Positions 1 through 11,473 of a stretch of 64,000 nt of DNA are shown here, one piece after another (the stretch's first letter is position 1; each line of letters starts with the position of its first letter). The notes beneath the pieces were generated by a model. It searched no databases and was not told where the DNA came from. It saw only the letters and a list, made by a program, of their open reading frames with translations. Source of the stretch: Mactra quadrangularis (Eukaryota; Mollusca; Bivalvia; Venerida; Mactridae); contig CM046305.1 of the NCBI GenBank assembly GCA_025267735.1, positions 39,639,108-39,703,107 on the forward strand, given 5' to 3'. The translations under genes and the position numbers were made by a program.

Positions 1-949
1 TTTGTCATAACCGCGTTGATTAATACAATATATATTTTACGTAAAAAATCACTAGTCATTTTATATTAAATTCAGGCCATTGTTTCATATTATGAGATTA
101 TTCCATTGAAAAAAAATTAAATAATGCATTGTTTTTTGTAGAAAAAAATATTTGTGTTTTTGTTTTCGGTTTGTGTGTTTTTGTGAATAGGTACCTAGGT
201 TTGTCAAATTTGAGTTGACGCTTAACAGAATTCCAATTTGGCATGGCCTTAGCATTTTTTTACATGTACCCTGAAATGTTATTAGGTCCATAACAAACCA
301 CGATTTTATGGGACTGAAGCATTACGGGTAATTTTTATTGTGAAAAAGAAACCACCACTGGTCAGCCAATCACCCTTAAACACCGCCATTGAAGAACGTA
401 GGAGTGTTAAATGTACACTTATCTGAAGTGTGCATTGTATTTTAAAGTTGTTAACGTATGTACATAAATGTCATGTTTTTATGGAGAAAACTGTCATATT
501 GTTTAACACTCAACAAATATATGAATGGCTAAGGTGATATACACACTATGGTGGTCTAAAATTATGTATCGCCATTTTTTCTAAATTGTGTCAATATTCA
601 AAGAATATAAATAACTTATTTGGCTAAAGTTGGTTGACTGGTCAGTCAGACAGACGATAAAAGTCAAATTAAACCGCAGTTTTGGTCATATTATAATTTT
701 ACATTATACGTTTACATGTATATTCAGAATAATTAGCATATAACATTATATATGGGTGTACGACAATACCAGGTGTTCATAGTATAAACATAATGACAGC
801 TATGTATTAATTGTTATCATGATTATTACCATTAGTATTTTATCAAGTTATTTTTGTGGTGTTATTTTAGTATTTTTTGTTAATTTAAGATTTTTAATGT
901 TATTTAAGTAATTTTATGTTACTTAAGTCATTTTTTTCAACAATTTCAG
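1..949. other. Non-coding sequence upstream of the sulfotransferase exon
   Basis: AT-rich sequence with no convincing exon, RNA gene or repeat. It ends in a pyrimidine-rich stretch and a CAG acceptor at 947-949, so at least its right part is intron of the sulfotransferase gene. Short reading frames here look random. Confidence 0.55.
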
Positions 950-3900
950 GATATGAAAAACAACAAACAAATTCTCAAGAATTGCCATCACAATTTGCAG
1001 ACGACATAAAAGCTACCGGAAATGACGTCGTCACTAAACCTCCATTGATACCTCATCATCAACACGATCATACAATTTCTATAGATCTAAAAATCCTTGA
1101 AAATAATCAAAGAAAACCAGTTCCATGGAAACTTTCCAGAAAACCTCTACCTGGGGAATCGTCAAGAAAATCTGTTCCATGGAAATCCTTGCGTTATATG
1201 GATAATGGTGACGCAGACTTCGATATTTCCTTGAAAAATGTTGAACATTTAGAAATCACTACTGAACGTTCAGCTTCGAATATTGAAGTTGAACATAATA
1301 ATCGAATTAACAATTTACACGAATCCTGCCAACAGGAAGAAACTAAGAGACGAGGCGAACAAAGGAAAGGCAATCTCACTCACTTTTATTATAGCAAAGA
1401 ACATAAATTTGCTTACTGTAAAGTTCCAAAGTCTGGTAGCACTTTCTGGATGAAAGTTTTCATGGTAAGTGAAACATATCTTTCATTTTTATTGTAAACA
1501 TTCAATTGTCTAACTACATGTATTTATTATAAGGATTTTGATCAAAAACAATTTTTGGAAGTTATTGTTTCTATTTTGTAAACAAGTCTTAAGTTATGTC
1601 GGAAAGTCTTGATAAATTTATAAATATCAAATTTTTTTATAAAATGATAAAATTACAATTATCGTTCCTATTTGTTTATAAATGTTAAAAATACAGTTAT
1701 CGTTCCAGTTATCGTTCCTGGTTTTATTGATAAATGATAAAATAACTGCTATTGTTCCTGATTTAAATTATTGAGTAGTAAATTAACAGGTTTTCCTGTT
1801 GTTATTGATAAATGGTAAAGTAACAGTTATTGTCCCTGATTATTTTAAGCTCACCTGAGCGAATGCTCAGGGTAAGCTATATTGATCACTTGATGTCCGG
1901 CGTCTGTCGTCTGGTGTCTGTCGTCTGTTCACATTTTCCTTGTGTATGAGATAAAGACTGTATTTTTAATTGGATATTTATGAAACTTTGTCAGAATGTT
2001 TGTCTTGATGAAATCTAAGTTGAGAATGTTTGTTTATGGGTCATCTGGGGTCAAAAACTAGGTCACGGGGTCAAATCTTAAAAAAACCTTGTGTATGCGA
2101 TAGAGGCTGTATTTTTCATCCGATTTTCCTAATATTTGGTCAGAATGTTGTTCTTAATGAAATCTAGGTTGGGATCGTATTTGTCTTTTGTCTGCAAATT
2201 AAATCTTTCACCATGGTTCTTGTCTCTGACCAACTTATTCACTTCCTGTTTTCTGATGTTTCTGTGTACTGTTCTCAGGTGAGCGATATACGGCCATCTT
2301 GGCCCTCTTGTTTTGATAAATTGTTAATTAACAATTTTTGTTCCTGATTTTATTGATAAATGATAAAATAACAGTTTTTGTTCTTGATTTTATTGATAAA
2401 ATGGTAAAATAACAGTTTTTGTTACTGATTTTATTAATAAAATGATAAAATAACAGTTTTTGTTTCTGATTTTATTGATAAATGGTTAAATAATAGTTTT
2501 TTTATATTATTGATAAGTAGTAAAATAACAGTTTTATGTTCCTGATTTTATTGATTAATGGTTAAACAACAGTTTTTTTATATTATTGATAATGGTAAAA
2601 TAACAGTTTTGTTCCTGATTTTATTAATAAATGATAAAATAACAATTATTGTTCCTGATTTAATTAATAAATTATGGTAAAATAACAGTTTTTCTACCTG
2701 ATTTTATTGATAAATGGTAAAATAACTGTTATTGTTGCTGATTTTATTAATAAATGATTAAATAACAATTATTGTTCCTGATTTTATTAATAAATGGTAA
2801 AATAACAGTTTTTGTTCCTGATTTTATTGATAAATGGTAAAATAACTGTTATTGCTGCTGATTTTATTGATAAATGGTAAAATAACTGTTATTGCTGCTG
2901 ATTTTATTGATAAATGGTAAAATAACAGGTTCTTTATATTATTGATAAGTAGTACAATAACAGTTTTTGTTTCTAATTTTATCGGTAAATGGTAAAATAA
3001 CAGTTTTTGTTTCTAATTTTATCGGTAAATGGTAAAATAACAGTTTTTGTTTCTAATTTTATCGGTAAATGGTAAAATAACAGTTTTTGTTTCTGATTTT
3101 ATCGGTAAATGGTAAAATAATGTTCAGTTATTGTTCCTGATTTTATTAATAAATGATAAATAAAAAAATATTGTTCCTGATTTTATTGATAAAATAACAG
3201 TTTTTGTTCCTGATTTTATTGATAAATGGTGAAATAGCAATTATCGTTCCTGATTTTTTTATTAATGGTAAATAACAGTTATTGTTCCTGATTTTATTGA
3301 TTAATGGTAAAATAACAGTTAAATTGTTCCTGATTTATCAATAAATGGTATAGTTTCACTTATTGTTCCTGATTTTATGATTAATGGTATAGTTTCAATT
3401 ATCGTTCCTGATTTGTATTGACATATTTACATGTACATGTATTTTTTTATTTCAGATTATGTCACGTGGTAAGAATTATTCTGATGTGATATCTTCAATG
3501 TCCCGTAGAGAGATACACGATAGGTCGTATTCTATGAATGTTAATCCTATGCAAATTTTACGACGAAATGTACCAACAGTGATTGTTTCCAGAAATCCAT
3601 TTTCTAGATTATTCTCCGCATTTATTGACAAAGTGTACTTACCGTTGTTTTGGGATAAATTTGGAAATATGCCCGAAGCAAATGTTATCAAGCCATATAT
3701 AGTGAACTCAACTGTTGAAGTGATGAAGAACTCAGATAAGCCTCTAAGTGGACGACTTTTAAGATATAAAGAAAGTTTACGCGCCAAGGGAATGTTATAC
3801 ACAAAAATTGTTAAAAATCTTATCCAACCAATATGTTTAAACCATGTTATGTTTGAAGATTTTCTTAAATTCATCATCGCCGAGGTAAAATTAGGCCATG

Positions 3901-4451
3901 CCCTAGAGCCCCATTGGGCCCCTATATCACATCTGTGTCATCCATGTAAATTTAATGTATTTAAGATTGTAAAACAAGAAACATTCTCTACAGATGTTGA
4001 ACACACATTGAATGATATAGGACTAAACCTAGACGCCTATGATTGGTTAAAAAGTTCTCTTTATGAAAATCGAGTACAAAACTCAGCACCTGGTATAATA
4101 TCAGTGGTAGATTTAAAATTGAAACAAAGATCTGTACAGAAGTGCATCACGGCTGACGAAACAACATTAAGATTATGGAAAGCTTTCCAAATACAAGGAT
4201 TCATCAGTGACAATGTTGATATTCCCAAACATCTTACTGTCAAGAAAGTATTTAAGAAAGATGAAGTTACTGAAGCAGTTCTTAATGCAGTGAATACTGA
4301 ACCATTATCACCAACAGAAAGTCGTCAACAAAGACACGCCTATTTAGCTGATGCATATAGAAGTATCTCAGATGAAACTCTAACAGAAATACAAAAGATT
4401 TATTATTTAGACTTTGTTTTATTTGGTTACAGTTTTAAGCCACCGAGTTAA
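950..4451 (+). CDS. Carbohydrate sulfotransferase, HNK-1/CHST8-14 type (two 3' exons)
   Basis: Transfers sulfate from PAPS to glycan hydroxyls; family members are Golgi type II membrane proteins. Exons are 950-1464 and 3456-4451, joined in phase 0 by a GT-AG intron; the first begins at a CAG acceptor two bases into a codon, so earlier exons lie upstream. Seen directly: the 5'-phosphosulfate loop CKVPKSGSTFW near the end of the first exon, and the 3'-phosphate motif VSRNPFSRLFSAF early in the second; both are hallmarks of the Sulfotransfer_2 family. The product ends in FGYSFKPPS, close to the usual FGY(S/T)F end. The acidic, low-complexity part before the catalytic domain would be the luminal stem and contains three imperfect copies of an R-K-x-x-P unit. 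The amino-terminal membrane anchor is missing from the window. The exact acceptor glycan cannot be told from sequence. Confidence 0.9.
1640..3420. repeat. ~40-bp minisatellite filling the sulfotransferase intron
   Basis: Dozens of imperfect copies of an AT-rich unit built from TTCCTGATTTTATTGATAAA followed by TGGTAAAATAACAGTTTTTG. Between about 2940 and 3110 several copies are nearly identical, which indicates recent local duplication. The array is interrupted by an unrelated element at 1849-2313. It runs to within about 40 bases of the acceptor at 3455. Confidence 0.9.
1849..2313. mobile_element. Short inverted-repeat element inside the minisatellite
   Basis: It opens with GCTCACCTGAGC and has CTCAGGTGAGC near its right end, followed by a GGCCATCTTGGCCCTCTTG tail. 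I recall this tail from many bivalve repeats. It has no coding capacity. Minisatellite units continue on both sides, so the element was inserted into an existing array. Confidence 0.65.
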
Positions 4452-5540
4452 TTATTATAACATCCAATGATCTACTAGATTGGGTATCATATGACTTCTG
4501 GTTTGTTATTAAGGACGCCATTTTGACGATGCTCGCGTGAAGGTGTTCGAAATCTCAGAAGTTTCATATGTTTATGATGGCGTTCTTTCGTAACAATTGT
4601 AATTTTGATTATTTTATGCTTCGATGAAATTATGTTTTGACTAAAGATTGTCACTATTTAAATATATTATTATAAAATACGTTATCTAACAATGTACTTC
4701 GTACATAGCTGGACATGTATTTGTATATGTATTTGTACAAATGACTGCTGCAACCACTCGACCTCGTTAACAGTGTAAGACAATGAGAATGTGCAATCTA
4801 GATATACAGATCAATGGATCTTAATTAACTTATGTTTTGTAGTATACATGTACATGTATTTGTTTTTAAGTGTGTGTGCAATGGTGCCTGCGAGTGTACG
4901 TCTACTGAAGTATGTAGGTTCGGTGTCTGTTGTGGTTATTGTAAACCAACATGTTAATTTAATTTGTTTCGGTTTTCCTCTGGCTTATCTCATGGCATTA
5001 ATAACAATTTGCCTTAAATACTCTAATTTCCCTTTATATGAATTTCTAAGATTATTACGTAATAGACAGATTGTTTTTTACAATTTTAAATTATGAGTCA
5101 GACATTTGAGTATCTGTACCGTATATAGATCATACATCAATACACAATTTCTTTTAGTTTAATTTCAAAACGACTGAGAGAGTAAGGTTTTTTCAATTTT
5201 ACAATAATAATATGATGTTGAACGGTAAATAAATAAAATGATAAAAAATCTGAAATCATGAACCTAAGTTGACGTACAAGTAAAACGTGACTGTTAATAT
5301 ATGTTATATAGTGGTTTATACGAAAGGATTAATATATGTACATGTTTATACGCAGAGGGTTAAATTACATAAGAACGCTAAATTTTCGGAAACAATTAAT
5401 GCTAATAGGCTTAAACATAATAGTTTATTTCCTGAAATGGGATTAAACTGTAATAACAGTATTGTTTATGCTAACAAATGTTATAACATAGAGATCACGA
5501 CGATGTATATCTCAAGCATAGTGAAACTATTTGAAATCCC
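4452..5540 (+). other. Sulfotransferase 3' untranslated region and intergenic DNA
   Basis: No coding exon is evident. AATAAA-type signals in the run at about 5228-5240 are the best poly(A) candidates, which would give a UTR near 780 bases. At about 4512-4590 GGACGCCAT is matched by an inverted ATGGCGTTC, a possible small hairpin. Short open frames at 4791-5096 and 5287-5661 have random composition, and the second runs into LTR sequence. Confidence 0.45.
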
Positions 5541-5544
5541 ACCG

Positions 5545-5930
5545 CTGCCACCAGTGTTACATATTTTCCATATCACGGTGAAATGTATTCCGCTCTGCCA
5601 ACAATGTTACACATTTTCCCCAATCATTTTTGCAGGTTTTATCTGTCTGCTGCCACCATAATACATGTATATGTACATTGATTTAATGAATAACAAATGT
5701 CTATTCGTCTACTACAAATTTATTTCACTCACTTAAATCCAGCTATCATCATGATAAAATACAGGAATAAAAGTCATAACCAAAGTCCACAGACTATTAA
5801 TTACATAAGTTGAGGAAAGAACATAAGAATCCAACCAAACATAAGACAAATAGACCCAGATACTAAAAATTAAGGTATAGTGTGTACCTAAGTATGTTCC
5901 TTAACTTTTTCGGTTCATAGTGTTACCAAT
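5545..5930 (-). repeat. Truncated extra LTR fragment
   Basis: Closely similar to the LTR at 16121-16597 over its inner and 3' parts, including GTAACACTGGTG at its minus-strand end followed by a TGGCAGCGGTGGGAT primer-site-like string. It starts in mid-LTR, directly abutting the end of the neighbouring 3' LTR at 5931. It is probably the remnant of a second copy of the same family. Confidence 0.7.
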
Positions 5931-6095
5931 TTTATCAAAATCAGGGTGAAATTATTCTGCTTTGCCAATAATGTTACATATTTTCCCCAGTTTTATCTGT
6001 CCGCTGCCACCATTATAAATATACATTGACTTAATGAAGAACAAATGTCCATTCGTCTACTACAAATTTATTTCACTCTCATAAATCCAGCTATA

Positions 6096-6977
6096 CAGTC
6101 CTACACTTATGCCCGAAAAGGAGCATGAATTTCAGCCCTAGCTTATCTGCAGCATTAATCAGTATAACTGTTAAAAAGTCATAAATCTCCTAAGCCTGAA
6201 GAGAACATGAGGAGAGGAAACAATTAACTGATAACACTGCTTATTTTATCAATTAGTAGACTTCTGCTAAGTTGAATTTCAAGCTTTAATATAACCCCTG
6301 CGAAAATGTTCAGAACAGTTTAAGTTCAGTTCTTGAACTGCTCTAGAACATCGCTCAAGAATTGTACCTGAACTGCTCTTAAAAAGTTCAAGAACTGTTC
6401 AAATGCGTTTTAAGAAATGTTAAGTTGGACAAATTTTAGGAACAAAAAGTTCTTGAGGAGTTCTTAAAATGTGTTCTTGAACTGTTCAAGAACTCTCATT
6501 CGTGAATAGAACCATCGTCGGTAAACCACGTACTCATACATTATGAATATTATCGTTGAAGTAATACCCTGGGTTACCGAGGATGGAATAGAACATAAAC
6601 TGCTCAAGAACAGTGTGTTTTAGAACTCCTCAAGAACGTTTGTTCCTAAAATTTGTCCAATTTAACATTTCTTGAAATGTACTCAAACAGTTCTTGAACA
6701 TTTCAAGAACAGTTCTGGTGCAATTCTTGAACAATGTTCAAAACCTGTGCAAGAACTATTCTTAAAATTTAAAGACATACTACAGTACCTTTTTGAAAAA
6801 TCAAAGAAAGGAACATTATCTGGCTTATCAGCTCTAGAATGTAGTGTGTGGAGATAATTAATTGTTCTTGCTTTGAGAAATGTCATCTTTATTTCATGGA
6901 CAATAAACAGATGGTGATTGTAACGGTATCATCAAATGGGGTGATTTTGGAGAAATCCGTCCTTAAGTGTAGGATTG
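6096..6977. mobile_element. Non-autonomous 882-bp TIR transposon in the LTR
   Basis: Ends are CAGTCCTACACTTA and, inverted, CAATCCTACACTTA. It is flanked by TATA on both sides (6092-6095 and 6978-6981), and the unoccupied site in the 5' LTR has TATA once, so the 4-bp duplication and the borders are firm. About 188 bp of its left end and about 86 bp of its right end match the ends of the element at 8127-10620 in opposite orientation, which makes it an internal-deletion derivative of that family. Confidence 0.9.
6305..6790. repeat. Fold-back palindrome rich in CAAGAAC motifs
   Basis: Sequence from about 6305-6500 is repeated inverted at about 6600-6790, around a spacer of about 100 bp. Matching landmarks include TTGGACAAATTTTAGGAACA on the left and its inverted copy at 6645-6665. 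Both arms are themselves full of short GTTCTTGAAC palindromes. It fills the middle of the 882-bp transposon and replaces the coding region of the full-length relative. Confidence 0.8.
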
Positions 6978-7297
6978 TATAATCATGATAAAATACAGGA
7001 ATAAAAGTTATAACAAGAAATCCATAGACCATAACAGAAAATAAGACAAGAGACGACCTCAACAGAACAAATACCCAAGAGCCCCAAAGAACCCCCGATA
7101 CTAAGTATCCTCCAGTATATATACCCTAGTGACCTTAAAAATTAAGGTATAATGACCTAAAATTCTCGGTATGTACTTTAACTTTTACGGTTCATATCCA
7201 ATTTCTAACAGTAAAAATTAAGATAAGTGAGTCTTACATTCTACAAGGTAGAATAGATATTTAAACTTTCTTAATAGCTAAATATACATTTGCAACA

Positions 7298-7310
7298 CTA
7301 CCCTCCCTTC
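7298..7310 (-). other. Polypurine tract of the retrotransposon
   Basis: On the minus strand GAAGGGAGGGTAG lies directly against the TGTTG start of the 3' LTR, the position expected for the plus-strand DNA primer of an LTR retroelement. It fixes the inner border of the 3' LTR. Confidence 0.75.
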
Positions 7311-8126
7311 GGATTGGAGACTCCTGGCTACAAGTACAAGTTAACAGAAATGAATTCCCTTATAAGTTTAATTTAATAAATTCTCAAATTAGTGTACAGT
7401 ATTAAATTCTCAATTATTCACTCAAACGTTGATTAATTATATACAAACTACTTTTTTTAAAATCATAATATAGGTACTAACCATAATATAGTAAAAGATT
7501 ATATAAGTCCAATATTAATAATCCAATACATTGCATATAGATCAAAGTTACACAACAGTTTAAACATCATTAATATGCAAATTAGACTAATGAAACTACT
7601 CCGTTAAGTGTCCAAATGTATAGAAAATGTTCACTTATTAGTATCTGTCCATCTTAGATGCACACTAAAATTATGTGTTAATTCTGAAGTCATTGTTCAT
7701 CACATATAACTGTTAACGATTAATAATCCATTATGAGTTCAATATGAAAACTTATTAAAGTTAAGCACTACTGTCTTCAGATAGACAGTTCAAACAAATA
7801 CAAAAAAAATTGAGAAAACATAAAACGGAATAAAATCCAATTATCAACATGTAATTGTTAATAAACAATAAATGCACCACTATATGTCTAAGTCCAATAT
7901 GAATACGCTTATCATTAATAAAACACTAAATTATCATTAAACTACTGTCTTAAGACACATGACCATGATAAAAACAACATTTAACGATAAAAAAAACATA
8001 AGAAGCAATGACAGTCAATAGTTAATGTACTGTTTTTTAATAACATCAGTGTAGAGAGTTTATTATCATCTCCAATTAAGATTATACACGTTTAAGGGTT
8101 TATAGTTTTTTATTCCTGAGAGCACT
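7311..8126. other. AT-rich retrotransposon interior without recognisable genes
   Basis: Lies between the polypurine tract and the nested 2.5-kb transposon. It is very AT-rich, with no long frame on either strand and no repeat that I can define. By position it should be retrotransposon 3' non-coding sequence. Confidence 0.5.
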
Positions 8127-10620
8127 CAATCCTACACTTAAGGACGGATTTCTCCAAAATCACCCCAGTTGATGATACCGTTACTATCACCATCTGTTTA
8201 TTGTCCATGAAATTAAAATGCATTAAAATACATTTTTTTCTTTGTGTCGTTGCAATCTTGTTGCTGCCTTGAAGTCATCTGGTGTATAGCTGTATTTTTC
8301 TTCACATATTGCAAGACGTTTTACATTAGGAAACTGAATGGCACTTCTCATTATTACTCCTCCCTCCACATACTTTAGATACTGAGAGCCTGATGATGCT
8401 TTTGTTTTAAATTTTACTCCTGCGAATTCAATTGTAGCTATACTGACGGAATCAGATACATTTTTGGGTATGCTCTTAACAGATGAATGTAGCATGTTTC
8501 TTTCTTCTAGGACACTAGTTTTGTCGACATCTTGTTCAATCTTCTCTATGCTCTTGATTAAAATATCTGTCAAAGCTTTCTTCATCCCGACTGATTTCCC
8601 GACTTTTGGCTTGGAGCAGTTCGGCTTGACAACAGCTTGACAAGCATTCATGTCAAAGCTGAGACAGTCTATTCTCTTTGTTTCACGTTTTACTAATTTA
8701 TGTCGCTTCTCTTCTTTAATTTCTCTGTCTGTTTTAGTTGTGTTTTTTGCCGTGGTGGACATTCTCTTCATTGTTATTCCTTTAGAAGTCCTTAGTTTCT
8801 GGACTGATGGTTTTTTGCCCACTAACAGAATTAATATCTGGCTGGTCCTGCGAAGTACATCCAAATAAGGATGCAGAAGCAATGAATCTCTTGATGAGGT
8901 ATTGCCCAACTTCCCTGGTGTTCTGATCTAATATTGTATTGGATACTACAGGTCTTTTTCGGTCATATACATTGTATACCTCAGGATTTGGTAGTGTTTC
9001 CAGACCCCCTTGCCTCAGCACAAGATTAACAATTCGTGTTATGTACTTGACGTCAGTTTCAGTGACTTTGAGTCCCAGTAGCTCATTATTAGGTTTAGTT
9101 AATTTCCCGTTATGTGATGTTTTCTGATAGTGGTGAACTTCATTAAAAGAGTCAATCAAAGACATTCTTGGCATTATTGATGTGAGAGAAGCTCCAGAGC
9201 GAAAGGCTTTCAGTACGTCTTTGTGTTCCATTTCGCGCTGTGTGTCCAGTGCAAAGTTTACTTCACTGTCTTTATTTGGAGTGGTGTAAAGACTCTTCTT
9301 CATGTTTTGATAATATAAGCCTGACCTGAAATGCTCGTGCAACAGTCTAGTTGTAAATGCCGCATATGAGCTTGCTCCATTCAAATATGAAAATGGTAAG
9401 CTGGACTTAACTGCAGTTAACAAAAGCTCATAGCCTACTGACCCACCAAGACGCTCGGCTAAAGCAATTGCGCTCACCTCGTCACAGTGTTGCATGATGT
9501 CTGCATGTAGAGCAAAGGTTCCATTATTGTTTTTGCCTGATTCCATAAATTCCAAAATATTGTTCCAATTTGAATTGCCATCTGTCCCTGTAATTATTTC
9601 TGATTGAAGTTTTGTTCTTTCATCATCTGATAGCGACTGTAAATATTTAATGTAGAAAGCGATATGCAGTGCCACAGCCAATCTTCATATATACTTCGTG
9701 GCCATTTCAATATGTTCAGCTGAAATTAGTTTCTTTTATTCTTGAAATTCTTCATCACGCATGTATTTAAGAATATGTAAAACTCCTGCATCCTTATATG
9801 CGCTACAAAGAATGTTGATTTTTGATTTTCGAAGATGCAAGACTGGAAATTCTACCAAAAATGTGCGGTACTTTCTGTTGGAATCTTGAAGCTTTAAGAG
9901 ATTTGATGCTATTTTATAATCAGGGGCAAAGAGGATCTTATGAGGACTTTTATGTATGTTATCAGTCTTTAATAACATATCGTCCAAAATTTCTTGAAGT
10001 TTTTTTATATCATCATCTCTCCCAACCGCAGGCGGGGGATGTTTGATGAGAAGAGGTGGTGCTCTATATTGTACAAAACCAAATTGAATAAGAAGATCCT
10101 GAAGTACATTTGTTTCTTGGCATTCTTGATGTGTATCTGGCTTGGATATTTCTTCTGTTTCTTGATCAGGCACAACAAATAAATAAAATAAAAATAAAAT
10201 AAATATTATAGCATGTGTATACTGTCATTAATAAAAACTGAAGTCACTGTCTGTATTATCTGTAAAACAATTATTATGAGTAAAAACAATTCAAAATCAT
10301 GATTGTAAATTAAAATGTTAAATAAATATAACATAAAATATAATTATTAACTTACGTACCATGTTTGCTTGTAATATCAAATATTCAATTATACATGTTA
10401 CATGCATTGGTCAGTTTTCCAAATGGCCCCGACATCAAATTCAACTAAGCAGATGCCTACTAATTGATAAAATAAACAGTGTTGACAGTTAACTGTTTTC
10501 TCTCGTCATGTTCTCTACAGGCTTAGGAGATTAATGACTTTTTAACAGTTGTAATGATAAATGCTTCTGATAAGCTAGGGCTGAAATTCATGCTCCTTTT
10601 CGGGCTTAAGTGTAGGACTG
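8127..10620 (-). mobile_element. 2.5-kb TIR transposon with a large unrecognised gene
   Basis: Borders are CAATCCTACACTTAAG at 8127 and CTTAAGTGTAGGACTG ending at 10620, the same ends as the 882-bp element in the LTR, which confirms both as one family. Flanks are CACT on the left and CACG on the right, possibly a diverged 4-bp duplication. It carries a single interrupted reading frame on the minus strand. A 4-bp duplication with these ends does not let me assign a known superfamily. Confidence 0.8.
8223..10173 (-). pseudogene. Transposon-borne ~650-codon protein, family not recognised
   Basis: One reading frame runs from about 10173 to about 8815 with only a TAA near 9738 and a TGA near 9685; a single-base slip in the A-run near 8815 moves it to the frame that ends at 8223. 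The product is soluble-looking, with no signal peptide or membrane segment. Notable parts: ILFAPDYKIASNLLKLQDSN near residue 70, a conserved-looking core with HADIMQHCDEVSAIALAERL, SYLNGASSYAAFTTRLLHEH and NFALDTQREMEHKD, and a basic lysine-rich C-terminal quarter. The D/E-containing core and position between TIRs make a transposase the natural guess; some resemblance to DUF6589-type proteins of invertebrate mobile elements is a weak impression from memory. No ATG is evident at the left end of the frame, so an upstream exon is possible. Confidence 0.6.
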
Positions 10621-10624
10621 CACG

Positions 10625-11473
10625 GTAAATTATTATTTGAATTTTGTGGCAAGGTCTCCAAATTGATTTTAAAATTAAAACTGTCATATTTCTTTGAAAA
10701 TCTTGTTGTTCAGTTTGCTTCTGTAGTACGGAAGCAAACAACTGTTGCTGGTATTTCATACATTTGTACATGGCATGTAGAACATTACTCTCTGTACTCA
10801 GCATTAGTTGTTTAGTTTCAGTAACTTCCTGCTTCAAGTCCTTTATCTCCAAGCAGCAACAATTTTGATTGTCATCTAACTCATCTTTAGTAGGAGTGCC
10901 CCGGTCTCTATTAAAAAATGATGGGGATGAAGGGACACTACTCGTATGTGAAATCTCTGACGCTTTTGATGCAGTGAATAATATATTACTATCCATACAT
11001 ATACTTCCCAACTCGGATACAGGCTCAGAACTATTGTTAACAGGCGAAATTGCATCATGTGGTTGATAATTATGAGCGACACTGTCTATAGTATTTGTAT
11101 TCAAACTTGTTTCCATGTTTGTAACAGTAGAGTCAACAGAATCGTTAGATATAGATATTTTTTCTATGAAATAAGTAATGTCCTGTAGATTAAATTTGGC
11201 TGCATGATTACTTCCATAAAATTGGTTTTAAACAGTTTAAAATATTCTCTCATTTCGGTTGGAATGTCAATTTCACAAAACCGTGATCTAGACTTATGAC
11301 TTTTACTAGAGCAATGATGAATTAATTTCAGCTTAGTCTCAAACGTTACCTCACACTTAATACACACAAAACTGCCCAAATGGTAGATATGTCAATAAAT
11401 GTCTCCTTAATTTCTGGACCGTCTTATAGTCCTTTTCACAATTTCCACACTTGAATACTTTGCTTTTTGGCAT
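10625..11473 (-). pseudogene. C2H2 zinc-finger/coiled-coil protein fragment
   Basis: Starts at an ATG at 11473 (MPKSKVFKCGNCEKDYKT). The first finger is CxxC...H and is completed only after a frameshift near 11395; the second, CIKCEVTF...HHCSSKSH, is a clear C2H2 finger. After another frameshift near 11165 the frame continues through a serine-rich stretch into a likely coiled coil (EIKDLKQEVTETKQ onward). It then runs into the TIR border of the nested transposon at 10620 and stops beyond it. The order finger, coil, then the transposon gene on the same strand suggests that these may once have been exons of one gene, but the TIR lies between them. It occupies the slot after integrase, where an additional retrotransposon gene would be. 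Confidence 0.55.

Larger units (their letters stand above)
5931..7297 (-). repeat. 3' LTR, split by a nested transposon
   Basis: The LTR consists of 7297-6982 plus 6095-5931, about 480 bp after the insert at 6096-6977 is removed, equal in length to the LTR at 16121-16597. On the minus strand it starts TGTTGCAAAT, immediately after a polypurine tract, and ends in GTAACA. The uninterrupted partner reads CCAGCTATAATCATG across the insertion point. Confidence 0.85.

Noticed and set aside
3476..3877. 133-residue antisense frame
   Set aside because: Shadow of the sulfotransferase exon.
4791..5661. Small genes of 101 and 124 residues
   Set aside because: Random composition, no splice or family evidence, and the second overlaps LTR sequence.
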